Shown piece by piece: positions 29,784 to 41,013 of a DNA stretch of 64,000 bases; within the stretch, counting starts at the first letter, position 1; each line of letters opens with the position of its first letter. Made by a program: the position numbers and the translations under genes. The notes under the pieces were generated by a model that was not told the DNA's origin, did no database searches, and saw nothing but the letters and a program-made list of their open reading frames with translations. Origin of the DNA: Serratia marcescens subsp. marcescens ATCC 13880 (GTDB taxonomy: Bacteria > Pseudomonadota > Gammaproteobacteria > Enterobacterales > Enterobacteriaceae); assembly GCF_017299535.1 (NCBI RefSeq), contig NZ_CP071238.1:4774001-4838000 (forward strand), given 5' to 3'.

Positions 29784-30104
29784 TGACTCCCTTGCAACGA
29801 TGCAAAAAAGCCCGCCAACGCGTGCGGCGAGCACTGAGAACGTTAACCATGACGTTAGCACAAGTATTCGCGCTGCTGAAGTTTTGTCCATGGCCGGAAA
29901 TGCGATCCGCCGCCGCATCGCCGCGCGCCGGCGCCAAACGTAAAAAAGTGTGATCGATAGCAACTTAACTCCAAGCCGATGCGGAAGCTTGTTGCAATAC
30001 GTTTAGGGTTGGCAGAAGTTAGGGGGAGCTATTAATTACGAACCATAAAATAATTAGCGCCACTCCAATCCCGGCGGGAACCGCGATTTATACCCTGGAA
30101 TACT

Positions 30105-32819
30105 ATGCTGATCCCATCAAAACTGAGCCGCCCGGTACGGCTGCAAAATACCGTGATCCGCGATCGCCTGCTGGCCAAACTGGCCAGCGCGGGCAACTAT
30201 CGTCTGACACTGGTCAATTGCCCGGCGGGATACGGGAAAACCACGCTGATCGCTCAATGGGCGGCCGGCAAGGCCGATCTGGGCTGGTATTCCCTGGATG
30301 AGAGCGACAACCAGCCGGAGCGCTTCGCCAGCTACCTGATCGCCGCGCTGCAGCAGGCCAGCGGCGGCCGCTGCGTCAAGAGCGAGGCGCTGAGCCAGAA
30401 ACACCAGTACGCCAGCCTGTCGGCGCTGTTTGCCCAGCTGTTTATCGAGCTGGCCGACTGGCATCAACCGCTGTACCTGGTGATCGACGACTATCACCTG
30501 ATCACCAACGACGCCATTCACGAAGCCATGCGCTTTTTCCTGCGCCATCAGCCGGAAAACCTGACGCTGATCCTGCTCTCGCGCACCTTGCCGCCGCTCG
30601 GCATCGCCAACCTGCGGGTGCGCGATCAGCTGTTGGAAATGGGCACGCAACAGTTGGCGTTCACCCACCAGGAGGCCAAACAGTTCTTCGATTGCCGTCT
30701 GGCGGCGCCAATGGAACAGCAGGACAGCAGCCGCCTGTGCGACGAAGTCGAAGGCTGGGCCACCGCGCTGCAGCTGATCGCGCTGTCGGCCCGCCAATCC
30801 GCCTCCTCAGCTCAGCTGTCGGCCAAACGGCTGGCGGGGCTGAACGCCAGTCACCTGTCCGACTATCTGGTGGACGAAGTGCTGGACCACGTCGATGCCG
30901 ATGCGCGCGCTTTCCTGCTGCGCTGTTCGGTGCTGCGCTCAATGAACGACGCGCTGATCGTGCGGCTGACCGGCGAAGACAACGGCCAGCAACGGCTGGA
31001 GGAACTGGAACGCCAGGGGCTGTTTATCCACCGCATGGACGACACCGGCGAATGGTTCAACTTCCATCCGCTGTTCGCCTCTTTCCTGCGCCAGCGTTGC
31101 CAGTGGGAACTGGCGCTGGAGCTGCCGGGGCTGCATCGCGCCGCCGCCGAGGGCTGGCTGGCGCTGGGGTACCCGGCGGAGGCCATTCACCACGCGTTGG
31201 CAGCCAGCGACGTCAGCATGCTGCGCGATATCCTGCTGCAACACGCCTGGTCGCTGTTCCACCACAGCGAACTGGCCTTGCTGGAGGAGTGCCTCAACGC
31301 GCTGCCCTATGAACGCCTGATCCAAAACCCCAAGCTGGCGCTGCTGCAGGCCTGGCTGGCGCAGAGCCAGCACCGCTACAGTGAGGTCAACACCCTGCTG
31401 GAGCGCGCCGAGCGCACCATGCGCGAGCAGAAAATCGAGATAGACCAAACGCTGCACGCCGAGTTCGACGCCTTGCGCGCCCAGGTGGCGATCAACGCCG
31501 GCAAACCGGAAGAAGCCGAGCGGCTGGCGACCGAAGCGTTGAAATTCCTGCCGCTGTCCAGCTACTACAGCCGCATCGTCGCCACCTCAGTGACCGGCGA
31601 AGTGCACCACTGCAAGGGTGAACTGGCGCGCGCGCTGCCGATGATGCAGCAGACCGAGCAGATGGCGCGTCGTCATCAGGCCAACCATTACGCGCTCTGG
31701 GCGCTGCTGCAGCAGAGCGAAATCCTTATCGCCCAAGGCTTCCTGCAGGCCGCTTACGAAACCCAGGATAAGGCGTTCGAACTGATCCGCGAGCAGCACC
31801 TGGAACAGCTGCCGATGCACGAATTTCTGCTGCGCATCCGCGCCCAGATCCTGTGGTCGTGGTCGCGGTTGGACGAAGCGGAAGACGCGGCGCGCGCCGG
31901 GCTGAAAATTCTGGCCAACTACCAACCGCAGCAGCAGTTGCAGTGCATCGCCATGCTGGCCAAATGCTCGCTGGCGCGCGGCGATCTGGACAACGCCAAT
32001 ACCCATCTGCAGCGCTGCGAAACCCTGCTGCACGGCGCCCACTATCATCGCGACTGGCTGACCAACACCGACAAGTCGCGGGTGATCCACTGGCAGATGA
32101 CCGGCGACACCGCCGCCGCCGCCCAGTGGCTGCGCCACACCGAAAAACCCGGCATGGCGGACAACCACTTCACGCAGGGCCAATGGCGCAACATCGCGCG
32201 GGTGCAAATCCTGCTCGGCCAGTATGAAGAGGCCGGCGTGGTGCTGGATGAACTGAACGAAAACGCCCGTCGCCTGCGGCTGGTGAGCGATCTCAACCGC
32301 AACCTGCTGCTCAGTAACCAGCTCTACTGGCTGCTGGAGCGCAAGGGCGAAGCGCAGCAGGCGCTGATCGAAGCGCTGTCGCTGGCTAACCGCACCGGCT
32401 TTATCAGCCACTTTGTCATCGAAGGCGAAGCGATGGCGCAACAGCTGCGTCAGCTGATCCAGCTCAACACGCTGCCGGAGCTGGAGCAGCATCGCGCCCA
32501 GCGTATCCTGCGCGACATCAACCAGCATCATCGGCACAAGTTCGCGCATTTCGACGAGAACTTCGTCGATAAGCTGCTGACCCACCCGCAGGTGCCGGAA
32601 CTGATCCGCACCAGCCCGCTCACCCAACGCGAATGGCAGGTGCTGGGGCTGATCTATTCCGGTTACAGCAACGACCAGATCGCCGGCGAGCTGGACGTGG
32701 CGGCCACCACCATCAAGACGCACATCCGCAACCTGTATCAGAAACTGGGCGTGGCCCATCGCCAGGAGGCGGTGCAGCAGGCGCAGCAACTGCTGAAGAT
32801 GATGGGCTACGGCGCGTAA
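30105..32819 (+). CDS. malT: MalT, ATP- and maltotriose-dependent activator of the maltose regulon
   Basis: 904 residues (E. coli 901). It starts [20 protein letters not shown] with the Walker [11 protein letters not shown] at residues 39-48 and the VIDDYHLI Walker B near 130; this is the STAND ATPase core. A winged-helix and a TPR-like superhelical sensor (about 440-800) follow, then a LuxR-type helix-turn-helix ([20 protein letters not shown]). Maltotriose plus ATP triggers oligomerisation and activation of mal genes. All domains are present. Its target boxes are in the divergent malPQ promoter. Confidence 0.97.
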   Translation: MLIPSKLSRPVRLQNTVIRDRLLAKLASAGNYRLTLVNCPAGYGKTTLIAQWAAGKADLGWYSLDESDNQPERFASYLIAALQQASGGRCVKSEALSQKHQYASLSALFAQLFIELADWHQPLYLVIDDYHLITNDAIHEAMRFFLRHQPENLTLILLSRTLPPLGIANLRVRDQLLEMGTQQLAFTHQEAKQFFDCRLAAPMEQQDSSRLCDEVEGWATALQLIALSARQSASSAQLSAKRLAGLNASHLSDYLVDEVLDHVDADARAFLLRCSVLRSMNDALIVRLTGEDNGQQRLEELERQGLFIHRMDDTGEWFNFHPLFASFLRQRCQWELALELPGLHRAAAEGWLALGYPAEAIHHALAASDVSMLRDILLQHAWSLFHHSELALLEECLNALPYERLIQNPKLALLQAWLAQSQHRYSEVNTLLERAERTMREQKIEIDQTLHAEFDALRAQVAINAGKPEEAERLATEALKFLPLSSYYSRIVATSVTGEVHHCKGELARALPMMQQTEQMARRHQANHYALWALLQQSEILIAQGFLQAAYETQDKAFELIREQHLEQLPMHEFLLRIRAQILWSWSRLDEAEDAARAGLKILANYQPQQQLQCIAMLAKCSLARGDLDNANTHLQRCETLLHGAHYHRDWLTNTDKSRVIHWQMTGDTAAAAQWLRHTEKPGMADNHFTQGQWRNIARVQILLGQYEEAGVVLDELNENARRLRLVSDLNRNLLLSNQLYWLLERKGEAQQALIEALSLANRTGFISHFVIEGEAMAQQLRQLIQLNTLPELEQHRAQRILRDINQHHRHKFAHFDENFVDKLLTHPQVPELIRTSPLTQREWQVLGLIYSGYSNDQIAGELDVAATTIKTHIRNLYQKLGVAHRQEAVQQAQQLLKMMGYGA

Positions 32820-32901
32820 AAACCCTGATGTCCCTCTGGTCTTAAACGCCGCAGAGTTGGTTACAATAGCGGCGTCCCCCTATTACGAGGCAGTCAGCAG
32901 T

Positions 32902-33228
32902 ATGGAACAGTTCGAAGCGATCAACGTTGAGCAGGCGTACACCCGCTGGAAAGAGGGCAGCGCCGCCCTGGTCGACATCCGCGATCCGCAAAGTTTTGAA
33001 GCCGGGCATACGCCGGGCGCCTTTCACCTCACCAACGCCACCCTGTCGGCCTTTATGCAGCAAAACGACTTCGAGCGGCCGGTGATGGTGATGTGCTACC
33101 ACGGCAACAGCAGCCGCAGCGCGGCGCAGTACCTGCTGCACCAGGGGTTCGACGCGGTCTACAGCATCGACGGCGGTTTCGAGGCCTGGGCCCGCCAGTA
33201 TCCGCAAGACGTGGAAACCTCTGCCTGA
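32902..33228 (+). CDS. glpE: GlpE, single-domain thiosulfate sulfurtransferase (rhodanese)
   Basis: 108 residues from ATG 32902, the E. coli length and start (MxQFExINV). The active-site Cys65 lies in [26 protein letters not shown] is the rhodanese fold signature. It transfers sulfur from thiosulfate to cyanide or thioredoxin in vitro; its tie to glycerol metabolism is only operonic. A TACAAT box lies about 35 bases upstream, so it may have its own promoter downstream of malT. Confidence 0.95.
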   Translation: MEQFEAINVEQAYTRWKEGSAALVDIRDPQSFEAGHTPGAFHLTNATLSAFMQQNDFERPVMVMCYHGNSSRSAAQYLLHQGFDAVYSIDGGFEAWARQYPQDVETSA

Positions 33229-33236
33229 TCCCCGCC

Positions 33237-33270
33237 GCCCGCCGCGCGTCGGCGGGCTTCCCCTTCGTTT
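33237..33270 (+). terminator. Hairpin between glpE and glpG, possible terminator
   Basis: An 8-bp stem GCCCGCCG/CGGCGGGC with a CGCGT loop, nine bases after the glpE stop, followed by a pyrimidine-rich tract ending in TTTTT about 10 bases later. It may partly uncouple glpE from glpGR. Confidence 0.45.
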
Positions 33271-33305
33271 TTATGCGCGTTTTCGCGGGTTTTTCGCAGA
33301 TCCGT

Positions 33306-33336
33306 TTGCCAGCGCTCAGGATTTCGACGTTATAAT
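33306..33336 (+). promoter_or_regulatory. Candidate promoter for glpG-glpR
   Basis: TTGCCA at 33306-33311 and a consensus TATAAT at 33331-33336 are separated by 19 bases, a slightly long spacer. The predicted start is about 55 bases before glpG. E. coli glpEGR is known to have internal promoters. Confidence 0.45.
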
Positions 33337-33399
33337 CGGCCGTCAGGGTCGCCGGCGAGCAAGCCGCGGCCAAAATCATTCACTTACGACGGAAGAGCA

Positions 33400-34236
33400 A
33401 TGGTTAGAGTAATCGCCATATCCAACCCGCGCCTGGCGCTGGCCTTTGTCGACTATATGGCGACCCAGGGCATCCGGCTTGAGCTGCGCAACAGCAGCGA
33501 GGCGGCGGAAATCTGGCTGGCCGACGACGGTCACCTCGAGCAGGTGCAACACGAGCTGCAGCAGTTTCTGGCCGATCCGCTCAACCGCCGTTATCAGGCC
33601 GCCAGTTGGCAGACCGGCCATACCGACGCCGGCCTGCATTATCAGAGCGAATCCTACCTGCACACCCTGCGCAGCAAGGCCGGTCCGCTGACGCTCGGCG
33701 TGATGGTGCTGTGCATCGCGGTCTATATTCTGATGCAGGCGCTGGGCGACGATACCGTGATGTACTGGCTCTCCTGGCCGCAGGACAGCAGCCAATACAC
33801 CCAGCTGTGGCGCTGGATCAGCCATGCGTTCCTGCATTTCTCCCTGCTGCATATCCTGTTTAACCTGATGTGGTGGTGGTATCTCGGCGGCCAGATGGAA
33901 AAACGCCTCGGCGCCGGCAAGCTGTTCGTGCTGGCGGTGGTGTCGGCCTTCTTCAGCGGCTGGGCGCAATCGCTGTTCAGCGGCGCGCTGTTTGGCGGGC
34001 TGTCGGGCGTGGTCTATGCGCTGATGGGCTATGTGTGGCTGTCGGGCGAACGGGCGCCGGAGCGCGGCCTGATGCTGCCGCGCGGCCTGATGGTGTTCTC
34101 GGTGTTGTGGCTGGTGGCCGGATATTTCGATATTTTAGGAATGTCGATCGCCAACGCGGCACACGTAGCCGGTTTAGTGTTAGGGTTATTGATGGCATTT
34201 TGGGATACGCGTCATCGCGCACACAACGAACAATAA
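33400..34236 (+). CDS. glpG: GlpG, rhomboid intramembrane serine protease
   Basis: 278 residues (E. coli 276). A cytoplasmic N-domain (1-90) is followed by six membrane helices. The catalytic dyad is Ser202 in [13 protein letters not shown] and His255 in ANAAHVAGL; the HALMH-like [20 protein letters not shown] provides the oxyanion His/Asn. Rhomboids cut membrane proteins near their helix ends; E. coli GlpG degrades orphan membrane subunits. 50 bases before glpR in the same direction. Confidence 0.96.
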   Translation: MVRVIAISNPRLALAFVDYMATQGIRLELRNSSEAAEIWLADDGHLEQVQHELQQFLADPLNRRYQAASWQTGHTDAGLHYQSESYLHTLRSKAGPLTLGVMVLCIAVYILMQALGDDTVMYWLSWPQDSSQYTQLWRWISHAFLHFSLLHILFNLMWWWYLGGQMEKRLGAGKLFVLAVVSAFFSGWAQSLFSGALFGGLSGVVYALMGYVWLSGERAPERGLMLPRGLMVFSVLWLVAGYFDILGMSIANAAHVAGLVLGLLMAFWDTRHRAHNEQ

Positions 34237-34286
34237 CAGCCGGGAGCTATGTCCAGCGGGCATAGCGGGCGTTTTAGGGGATTATC

Positions 34287-35045
34287 GTGAAGCAAACACA
34301 GCGTCATGACGCAATTATCGAGCTGGTGCGCCTGCAGGGTTACGTCAGCACGGAAGAGCTGGTCGAACATTTTGACGTCAGCCCGCAAACGATTCGCCGC
34401 GATTTGAATGACCTGGCCGACCAGAACAAGATCCAGCGTCACCACGGCGGCGCGGCGCTGCCTTCCAGCTCGGTCAACGCTGCCTATAACGATCGCAAGG
34501 TGATGTGGTCGGAAGAGAAGGCCCGCATCGCGCAGCGCGTCGCCAGCCAGATCCCGGACGGCGCCACGCTGTTCATCGATATCGGCACCACGCCGGAAGC
34601 GGTGGCCCATGCGCTGATGAACCACAAGAACCTGCGCGTGGTCACCAACAACCTTAACGTCGCCACCCTGTTGACCGCCAAGGAAGACTTCCGCCTGATC
34701 CTGGCCGGCGGTGAAGTGCGCACACGCGACGGCGGCATCATGGGCGAAGCCACCCTGGACTTCATCTCCCAATTCCGTCTCGATTACGGCATTCTCGGCA
34801 TCAGCGGCATCGATATGGACGGCTCGCTGCTCGAATTCGACTATCACGAAGTGCGCACCAAACGCGCGATTATCGAAAATTCCCGCTGCGTGATGCTGGT
34901 CACCGACCATTCCAAATTCGGCCGCAACGCCATGGTCAACCTGGGCAACATGAACCTGATCGACTACCTGTTTACCGACCAACTGCCGCCGCCGAGCGTG
35001 ATGAAAATCATCGAACAGTACGACGTGCAGCTGGAGTTGTGCTGA
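34287..35045 (+). CDS. glpR: GlpR, glycerol-3-phosphate regulon repressor (DeoR family)
   Basis: 252 residues, E. coli length. The DeoR helix-turn-helix is in residues 1-57 (GYVSTEELVEHFDVSPQTIR), followed by the sugar-phosphate isomerase-like effector domain with DIGTTPEAVAHAL. Many E. coli K-12 strains carry a mutated glpR, but this one reads intact. It represses glpD, glpFK, glpTQ and glpACB until glycerol-3-phosphate binds. Operators match at 35240-35277, just before glpD. Confidence 0.96.
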   Translation: MKQTQRHDAIIELVRLQGYVSTEELVEHFDVSPQTIRRDLNDLADQNKIQRHHGGAALPSSSVNAAYNDRKVMWSEEKARIAQRVASQIPDGATLFIDIGTTPEAVAHALMNHKNLRVVTNNLNVATLLTAKEDFRLILAGGEVRTRDGGIMGEATLDFISQFRLDYGILGISGIDMDGSLLEFDYHEVRTKRAIIENSRCVMLVTDHSKFGRNAMVNLGNMNLIDYLFTDQLPPPSVMKIIEQYDVQLELC

Positions 35046-35208
35046 TTCGGCCTTAACCTGCGGGGCGCGCCGCCGCCCCGTTTCATACCTTCAGGCTCCC
35101 CTCATCGACAGCCGTTTGCGCGCCCGCGCCATATCCATACTGCTTGTGTGACTATCATCACTAAACTGTTACCTCTATCACGCCTAAATGTTTTTGTTTG
35201 GTTAACTC

Positions 35209-35238
35209 TTGGCTTGCCTGTTGGTTTTTGATTACAAT
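35209..35238 (+). promoter_or_regulatory. Candidate glpD promoter
   Basis: TTGGCT (35209-35214) and TACAAT (35233-35238) with an 18-base spacer place the start about 48 bases before the glpD start codon, immediately upstream of two GlpR operators, which would block it. Confidence 0.6.
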
Positions 35239-35239
35239 C

Positions 35240-35277
35240 ATGAGCGAAAACGAACATGAAAGAGCTATTTCGAACAT
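35240..35277 (+). promoter_or_regulatory. Tandem GlpR operators at glpD
   Basis: Two sites lie in a row. ATGAGCGAAAACGAACAT (35240-35257) fits the GlpR consensus ATGTTCG-WWWW-CGAACAT in both arms with two mismatches; AAGAGCTATTTCGAACAT (35260-35277) has a perfect right arm and a weak left arm. They begin two bases after the candidate -10 box, which fits repression at or after the start site, as at E. coli glpD. Confidence 0.8.
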
Positions 35278-35292
35278 CTGGAGGAAGATGAC

Positions 35293-36801
35293 GTGGAAAC
35301 CAAAGACTTGATCGTTATCGGTGGCGGCATCAACGGTGCCGGCATCGCGGCGGATGCTGCCGGGCGCGGGCTGTCGGTACTGCTACTGGAAGCGCAAGAC
35401 TTGGCCTGTGCTACGTCTTCCGCCAGTTCCAAACTGATCCACGGTGGCCTGCGCTACCTGGAACACTACGAATTCCGTCTGGTGAGCGAAGCGCTGGCCG
35501 AACGTGAAGTGCTGCTGAAGCTGGCGCCGCACATCGCGTTCCCGATGCGTTTCCGCCTGCCGCACCAGCCGCACCTGCGTCCGGCCTGGATGATCCGTAT
35601 CGGCCTGTTCCTGTACGATCACCTGGGCAAACGCACCAGCCTGCCGGGCAGCAAGGGTTTGCGCTTTGGACCAGAGTCGGTGCTGAAGCCTGAATTGAAG
35701 CGCGGTTTCGAATATTCCGACTGCTGGGTCGACGATGCTCGCCTGGTGGTGCTGAACGCGCAGGAAGTGGAAAAACGCGGCGGCGAAGTGCGCACCCGCA
35801 CCAAAGTGACCCGCGCATGGCGTGAAAACGGCCTGTGGATGGTGGAAGCGGTCGATATCGACAGCGGCAAAACCTTCACCTGGCGCGCCAAAGGCCTGGT
35901 GAACGCCACCGGCCCGTGGGTGAAAAACTTCTTCGACGACGGCCTGAAGCTCAAATCACCTTACGGCATCCGCCTGATCAAAGGCAGCCACATCGTGGTG
36001 CCGCGCGTGCACGATCAGCCGCAGTCTTACATTCTGCAGAACGAAGACCACCGCATCGTGTTCGTGATCCCGTGGAATGACGAGTTCTCCATCATCGGCA
36101 CCACCGACGTGGAGTACAAAGGCGATCCGAAAGACGTGAAGATCGACGAGAACGAAATCGCTTATCTGCTGAAAGTGTACAACGATCACTTCAAGAAGCA
36201 GCTGGGCCGCGACGACATCGTCTGGACTTACTCCGGCGTGCGTCCGCTGTGCGACGACGAGTCCGATTCACCGCAGGCGATCACCCGCGATTACACGCTG
36301 GACGTGCACGATGAGCAGGGCAAAGCGCCGCTGCTGTCGGTCTTCGGCGGCAAGCTGACCACCTACCGCAAGCTGGCCGAACATGCGATGGAAAAACTGG
36401 CCCACTACTACCCAGGCTGCGGCCCGGCGTGGACCAAAAACGCCACGCTGCCGGGCGGTGACATCGACGGCGATCGCGACGGCTACGCGGCCAAACTGCG
36501 CCGTGCGCACGGCTGGCTGCCGGAAGCCCTGGCGCGCCGCTATGCCCGCACCTACGGCAGCCAGAGCGAGCTGATCTTGGCCGGCGCCAACGGCCTCGCC
36601 GATCTGGGCGAAGATTTCGGCCACGGTCTGTATGAAGCCGAGCTGCGTTACCTGACCGAGAAAGAGTGGGTCGTAGAGCTGGACGACGCCATCTGGCGCC
36701 GCACCAAGCTGGGCATGTGGCTGGACGAGGCGCAGCAGGCGCGAGTGAAAGCCTGGCTGGCGGAACACGCGAAAACGAAAGCGCTGTCTCTGGCTTCCTG
36801 A
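35293..36801 (+). CDS. glpD: GlpD, aerobic glycerol-3-phosphate dehydrogenase
   Basis: 502 residues (E. coli 501). The start is GTG at 35293, with GGAGGAAG eight bases upstream; the protein begins METKDLIVIGGGINGAGIAA with the FAD dinucleotide fold. The substrate-binding segment is RRGGLRYLEHYEF-like (GGLRYLEHYEFRLVSEALAE). It is a peripheral inner-membrane flavoenzyme that oxidises glycerol-3-phosphate to dihydroxyacetone phosphate, passing electrons to ubiquinone. It is preceded by two GlpR operators and followed by a terminator. Confidence 0.98.
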   Translation: METKDLIVIGGGINGAGIAADAAGRGLSVLLLEAQDLACATSSASSKLIHGGLRYLEHYEFRLVSEALAEREVLLKLAPHIAFPMRFRLPHQPHLRPAWMIRIGLFLYDHLGKRTSLPGSKGLRFGPESVLKPELKRGFEYSDCWVDDARLVVLNAQEVEKRGGEVRTRTKVTRAWRENGLWMVEAVDIDSGKTFTWRAKGLVNATGPWVKNFFDDGLKLKSPYGIRLIKGSHIVVPRVHDQPQSYILQNEDHRIVFVIPWNDEFSIIGTTDVEYKGDPKDVKIDENEIAYLLKVYNDHFKKQLGRDDIVWTYSGVRPLCDDESDSPQAITRDYTLDVHDEQGKAPLLSVFGGKLTTYRKLAEHAMEKLAHYYPGCGPAWTKNATLPGGDIDGDRDGYAAKLRRAHGWLPEALARRYARTYGSQSELILAGANGLADLGEDFGHGLYEAELRYLTEKEWVVELDDAIWRRTKLGMWLDEAQQARVKAWLAEHAKTKALSLAS

Positions 36802-36817
36802 GCTGCAGCGTAACGAC

Positions 36818-36849
36818 AAAGGGCCGGTTATCCGGCCCTTTGCTTTTTT
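36818..36849 (+). terminator. Intrinsic terminator of glpD
   Basis: A 10-bp stem AAAGGGCCGG/CCGGCCCTTT with a TTAT loop followed by GCTTTTTTC, 16 bases after the glpD stop. The A-run on the left arm allows it also to end glgP transcripts from the opposite strand. Confidence 0.9.
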
Positions 36850-36860
36850 CCTCTCCCGCT

Positions 36861-39308
36861 TTACAGCTTCACCGGCTTAATGTGCCAAATTTCATCCGCA
36901 TACTCCTGAATGGTGCGATCGGATGAGAAGTAGCCCATATTGGCGATATTCAGCACCGCGCGCCGCGTCCACTCGTCCTGATTGAGATACACCTCGTCCA
37001 CCTTGTCCTGCGTGTCCACATAGCTGCGGTAATCCGCCAACAGCTGATAGTGATCGCCGAGGTTGACCAGCGAGTCGAACAAATTGCCATAGCGTTTCGG
37101 CTCTTCCGGGCTGAACACCCCGGTGGCGATCTGCGTCAGCGCCTGATGCAGCTCCGGGTCTTGCTCATAGTACTGGCGCGGGTTGTAACCGTTGCGGCGC
37201 AGTTCCTCAACCTGCTCGGCGGTATTGCCGAAAATAAAGATATTCTCCTCCCCCACGTGCTCGCGCATCTCGACGTTGGCGCCGTCCAGCGTGCCGATGG
37301 TCAGCGCGCCGTTCAGCGCGAACTTCATGTTGCTGGTGCCCGAGGCCTCGGTGCCCGCCAGCGAGATCTGTTCCGACAGATCCGCCGCCGGGATAATGAT
37401 CTGCGCCAGGCTGACGCCGTAGTTCGGAATGAACACCACCTTCAGTTGGGTATGCACGCGCGGATCGTTGTTGATCACTTTGGCCACGTCGTTGATCAGA
37501 CGGATGATCTGCTTGGCGGCATAGTAGGCAGAGGCCGCCTTGCCGGCGAAGATCACCACCCGCGGCACGCGCTCGATGTCAGGGTCAGCCAGCAAACGGT
37601 TATACAGCGTGATGACGTGCAGCACGTTGAGCAGTTGCCGTTTGTACTCGTGGATACGCTTGATTTGCACATCGAACAACGCATCCGGGTTGACCACCAC
37701 GTTGAGCGTTTTGGCGATATACAGCGCCAACCGCTCCTTGTTCTGCCGTTTGGCGCGCTGCACCGCCTGCAGGAAGCTCGGGTAATCGACGTTGGCTTTG
37801 ATCTCGCTCAGTTGGCTGAGATCGGTGCGCCAGGTTTGGCCGATGCAGTCGTCCAGCACCGCCGCCAGCGGCGGGTTGGCCAGCGCCAGCCAACGGCGCG
37901 GCGTCACCCCGTTGGTTTTGTTGCAGAAACGAGTCGGGAACAGCCGGGCGAAGTCGGCGAACAGCGACTGCACCATCAGTTCGGAATGCAGGGCGGAAAC
38001 ACCGTTGACCTTGTGGCTGGCCACCACCGCCAGCCACGCCATGCGCACCCGGCGGCCGTTGGTTTCGTCGATGATCGAGACCCGCGCCAGCAGGTCGTTG
38101 TCGTCCGGCGCCACTTCCTGCACCATCTTGAGGAAGTGATCGTTGATTTCGAAAATCAGCTGCAGATGGCGCGGCAAGATGCGGCCAATCATGTCCAGCG
38201 GCCAGGTCTCCAGCGCCTCGCTCATCAGCGTGTGGTTGGTGTAAGAGAACACCTGCTCCACCACTTCCCAGGCGTCGAGCCACTTGAATTTGTGCTCGTC
38301 GATCAGCCGGTGCATCAGCTCGGGGATCGACAATACCGGGTGGGTGTCGTTGAGGTGAATGGCGATCTTGTCCGCCAGGTTGTCGAAGGTTTTGTGCATC
38401 AGCCAATGGCGGTTAAGAATATCCTGCACCGTGGCCGACACCAGGAAATACTCCTGCCGCAGCCGCAGCTCGCGCCCGGAGGAGGTCGAATCGTCCGGAT
38501 AGAGCACGCGCGACACGTTCTCCGAGTGGTTTTTGTCTTCCACCGCCGCGAAGTAATCGCCCTGGTTGAACTTGCCGAGGTTGATCTCATTACTGGCCTG
38601 CGCGCCCCACAACCGCAGGGTGTTGGTAGCGTCGGTGTCGAAGCCGGGGATCACCTGATCGTAGGCGATGGCCACGACCTCTTCGGTCTCCAGCCAACGC
38701 GCCTTGGCGCCCTCCTGCTGCACGCGGCCGCCAAAGCGCACCTTGTAGCGGGTGTTATGGCGCGGAAACTCCCACGGATTGCCGTACTCCAGCCAGTAGT
38801 CCGGCGACTCCATCTGTTGGCCGTTGACGATGTTCTGCTTGAACATGCCGTATTCATAGCGAATGCCGTAGCCGCGCCCCGGCAGCGCCAGCGTCGCCAG
38901 CGAGTCGAGGAAACAGGCCGCCAGCCGGCCCAGGCCGCCGTTGCCGAGCCCGGGGTCGTTTTCTTCCTCCAGCAGCTCCGCCAGGTTCAGCCCCATCTCG
39001 TTCAGCGCGTTGTCGATGTCCTGATAGATGCCCATCGACAGCAGCGCGTTTGACAGGGTGCGGCCGATCAGGAACTCCATCGACAGGTAATACACCTGCC
39101 GCACGTCTTGAGACAGCTGGGCGCGGTTGGAACGCAGCCAGCGCTCCACCATGCGATCGCGCACCGCGAACAGCACGGCGTTCAGCCAATCGTGCCGGTT
39201 GGCGATGGCCGGATCCTTGCCGACGATAAACATCAGCTTATAGGCGATGGAGTGTTTCAGCGCTTCCACACTGACCGTAGGTGAGGTGTAACTAAACGGT
39301 GAAGTCAT
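36861..39308 (-). CDS. glgP: GlgP, glycogen phosphorylase
   Basis: 815 residues (E. coli 815), GT35. The pyridoxal-phosphate lysine is in [34 protein letters not shown] and [20 protein letters not shown] are the family segments. It releases glucose-1-phosphate from glycogen ends. It is last in the glgBXCAP cluster, 140 bases after glgA, and convergent with glpD. It shares strong similarity with malP in this window but is longer at the N-terminus. Confidence 0.98.
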   Translation of the reverse strand: MTSPFSYTSPTVSVEALKHSIAYKLMFIVGKDPAIANRHDWLNAVLFAVRDRMVERWLRSNRAQLSQDVRQVYYLSMEFLIGRTLSNALLSMGIYQDIDNALNEMGLNLAELLEEENDPGLGNGGLGRLAACFLDSLATLALPGRGYGIRYEYGMFKQNIVNGQQMESPDYWLEYGNPWEFPRHNTRYKVRFGGRVQQEGAKARWLETEEVVAIAYDQVIPGFDTDATNTLRLWGAQASNEINLGKFNQGDYFAAVEDKNHSENVSRVLYPDDSTSSGRELRLRQEYFLVSATVQDILNRHWLMHKTFDNLADKIAIHLNDTHPVLSIPELMHRLIDEHKFKWLDAWEVVEQVFSYTNHTLMSEALETWPLDMIGRILPRHLQLIFEINDHFLKMVQEVAPDDNDLLARVSIIDETNGRRVRMAWLAVVASHKVNGVSALHSELMVQSLFADFARLFPTRFCNKTNGVTPRRWLALANPPLAAVLDDCIGQTWRTDLSQLSEIKANVDYPSFLQAVQRAKRQNKERLALYIAKTLNVVVNPDALFDVQIKRIHEYKRQLLNVLHVITLYNRLLADPDIERVPRVVIFAGKAASAYYAAKQIIRLINDVAKVINNDPRVHTQLKVVFIPNYGVSLAQIIIPAADLSEQISLAGTEASGTSNMKFALNGALTIGTLDGANVEMREHVGEENIFIFGNTAEQVEELRRNGYNPRQYYEQDPELHQALTQIATGVFSPEEPKRYGNLFDSLVNLGDHYQLLADYRSYVDTQDKVDEVYLNQDEWTRRAVLNIANMGYFSSDRTIQEYADEIWHIKPVKL

Positions 39309-39328
39309 GGCTTTTTAATCCCTTGTGG

Positions 39329-39362
39329 GGAGCCCGCCATTCGCCGCGGAATAGCGGGCTCC
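39329..39362 (-). other. Extended hairpin between glgA and glgP
   Basis: A 9-bp outer stem GGAGCCCGC/GCGGGCTCC, an inner ATTC/GAAT stem and a GCCGCG loop, 20 bases before the glgP start on the minus strand. There is no T-run, so termination is unlikely; a role in mRNA stability or in lowering glgP expression is possible. A second stem CGCGTC/GACGCG (39421-39439) lies just past the glgA stop. Confidence 0.4.
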
Positions 39363-39448
39363 GCTGAACATGGACGCGGCACGCCGCGCCCCGACAATCT
39401 ACCCTTACGGCTGCCCGCCGCGCGTCAACCCGAGACGCGAAACGCGGG

Positions 39449-40879
39449 CTACAAGCGTTGATAAAGCGATAAATACTCTTTCGCCGCCACCGGCCAGCCG
39501 AAGTCCACGCTCATGGCGTGGCGCTGAACGTGGCGCCAGTGTTTCGGCCGGCTCCACAGCACCATGGCGCGGCGGATGGCGTTGCCCAGCGCGACGGCGT
39601 CGCAATCGTCGAACACGAATCCGCTGGCGGTGCCGTCGGCCAGGTTCTCCAGCGCGCAGTCCACCACCGTGTCCGCCAGCCCGCCGGTGCGGCGCACCAG
39701 CGGCAGCGTGCCGTACTTCAGACCGTAGAGCTGCGTCAGACCGCAGGGCTCGAAGCGGCTCGGCACCAGAATAACGTCGGCGCCGCCGATGATGCGGTGG
39801 GAGAAGGATTCGTGATAACCGATCTGCACGCCGACCTGTTCAGGGTAGTCGGCGGCGGCGGCCAGAAACGCCTGTTGCAGCACCGCATCGCCGGCGCCCA
39901 GCAGCGCCAGCTGCCCGCCCTGCGCCAGCAGTTCAGGCAACGCCTGCAGCACCAGATCCAGGCCTTTTTGGCTGGTCAATCGGCTCACCACCGCGAACAC
40001 CGGCAGCGATTCGTCCACCTTCAGCCCCATGGCCTTTTGCAGATGCAGCTTGTTTTTGACCTTGCTTTTCAGATCGTCGGCGTCATAACGGGCGCTCAGC
40101 CGCGGGTCGTGGGCCGGATCCCAAATCTTGTCGTCCACCCCGTTGAGGATGCCGCTCAGCCTGCCCTGCCGCTGCCGCTCCTGCAGCAGCCCCTCCATGC
40201 CGTAGCCGAACTCCGGCCGGGTGATCTCGCGCGCATAGGTCGGGCTGACGGCGGTCACGTGGTCGGCATAAAACAGCCCGGCCTTGAGGAACGACATCTG
40301 GCCGTAGAACTCCAGGCCATAGACGTTGTAAAACGACGCCGGCAGCCACAGTTCGGTCACGTGATGGGCGGAAAACAGCCCTTGATAGGCCAGGTTATGC
40401 ACCGTGAACACCGAACGCGCCGGGTGGCCGTTGGCGGCCAGATAGGCGCAGCTAAGACCGGCGTGCCAGTCGTGGGCATGCACCAACTGCGGCCGCCAGT
40501 AGCGATCCATCCCCTTGGCCAGCTCGCAGGCCATCCAGCCCAGCAGCGCAAAGCGGCGGTGGTTGTCGGGGTAGGCGTACATGGACTGATCGTGGTACGG
40601 GCTGCCCGGCCGGTCATACAGCCAGGGCGCATCGATGAGATAGATGCCCACGCCATGGTAGGTGCCGTAACGCAGGCCAACCCGGCCGGCGAACGAGTCG
40701 ATTTCCGCCACCAGCACGGTGTCGGGTATGCCGTTGCGTACGTCAGGGAAAGCGGGCAATAGCACCCGAACATCGGCGCCTTCGGCGATTTGCGCCGCCG
40801 GCAGCGCGCCAACCACGTCTGCGAGTCCGCCCGTTTTCAGCAGGGGGAACATTTCAGAACATACGTGTAAGACCTGCAT
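39449..40879 (-). CDS. glgA: GlgA, glycogen (ADP-glucose) synthase
   Basis: 476 residues from ATG 40879; a GTG six bases upstream falls in the GGAG ribosome site. GT5. The ADP-glucose-binding Lys15 is in [15 protein letters not shown]; the C-terminal [16 protein letters not shown] and [11 protein letters not shown] carry catalytic and nucleotide contacts. It extends alpha-1,4 chains in the cytoplasm. 134 bases separate it from glgC; E. coli GlgA is 477 residues. Confidence 0.97.
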   Translation of the reverse strand: MQVLHVCSEMFPLLKTGGLADVVGALPAAQIAEGADVRVLLPAFPDVRNGIPDTVLVAEIDSFAGRVGLRYGTYHGVGIYLIDAPWLYDRPGSPYHDQSMYAYPDNHRRFALLGWMACELAKGMDRYWRPQLVHAHDWHAGLSCAYLAANGHPARSVFTVHNLAYQGLFSAHHVTELWLPASFYNVYGLEFYGQMSFLKAGLFYADHVTAVSPTYAREITRPEFGYGMEGLLQERQRQGRLSGILNGVDDKIWDPAHDPRLSARYDADDLKSKVKNKLHLQKAMGLKVDESLPVFAVVSRLTSQKGLDLVLQALPELLAQGGQLALLGAGDAVLQQAFLAAAADYPEQVGVQIGYHESFSHRIIGGADVILVPSRFEPCGLTQLYGLKYGTLPLVRRTGGLADTVVDCALENLADGTASGFVFDDCDAVALGNAIRRAMVLWSRPKHWRHVQRHAMSVDFGWPVAAKEYLSLYQRL

Positions 40880-41013
40880 TATCACTCCTGAAAGTCGGCC
40901 GAAGGCCTCTGGATAAGAAATAAAGCAGGCTTGCCGCTGTTATGTGTGCCGCGTTGCGCAAGCCATCGAACCGTTCATCGGGCGGCAGGCTATCGTTCTG
41001 CCCCCACGTTAAC

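Larger units (their letters stand above)
29645..30104. other. malP-malT divergent control region
   Basis: 460 bases without a supported gene. It holds the MalT boxes and a possible CRP site described separately, and the malT leader. Small open frames within it lack ribosome sites and match nothing I know. The GC content drops toward malT. Confidence 0.6.

Noticed and set aside
37050..39053. 667-codon plus-strand open frame across glgP
   Set aside because: Antisense shadow of glgP with the same His/Arg-rich composition as the malP shadow.
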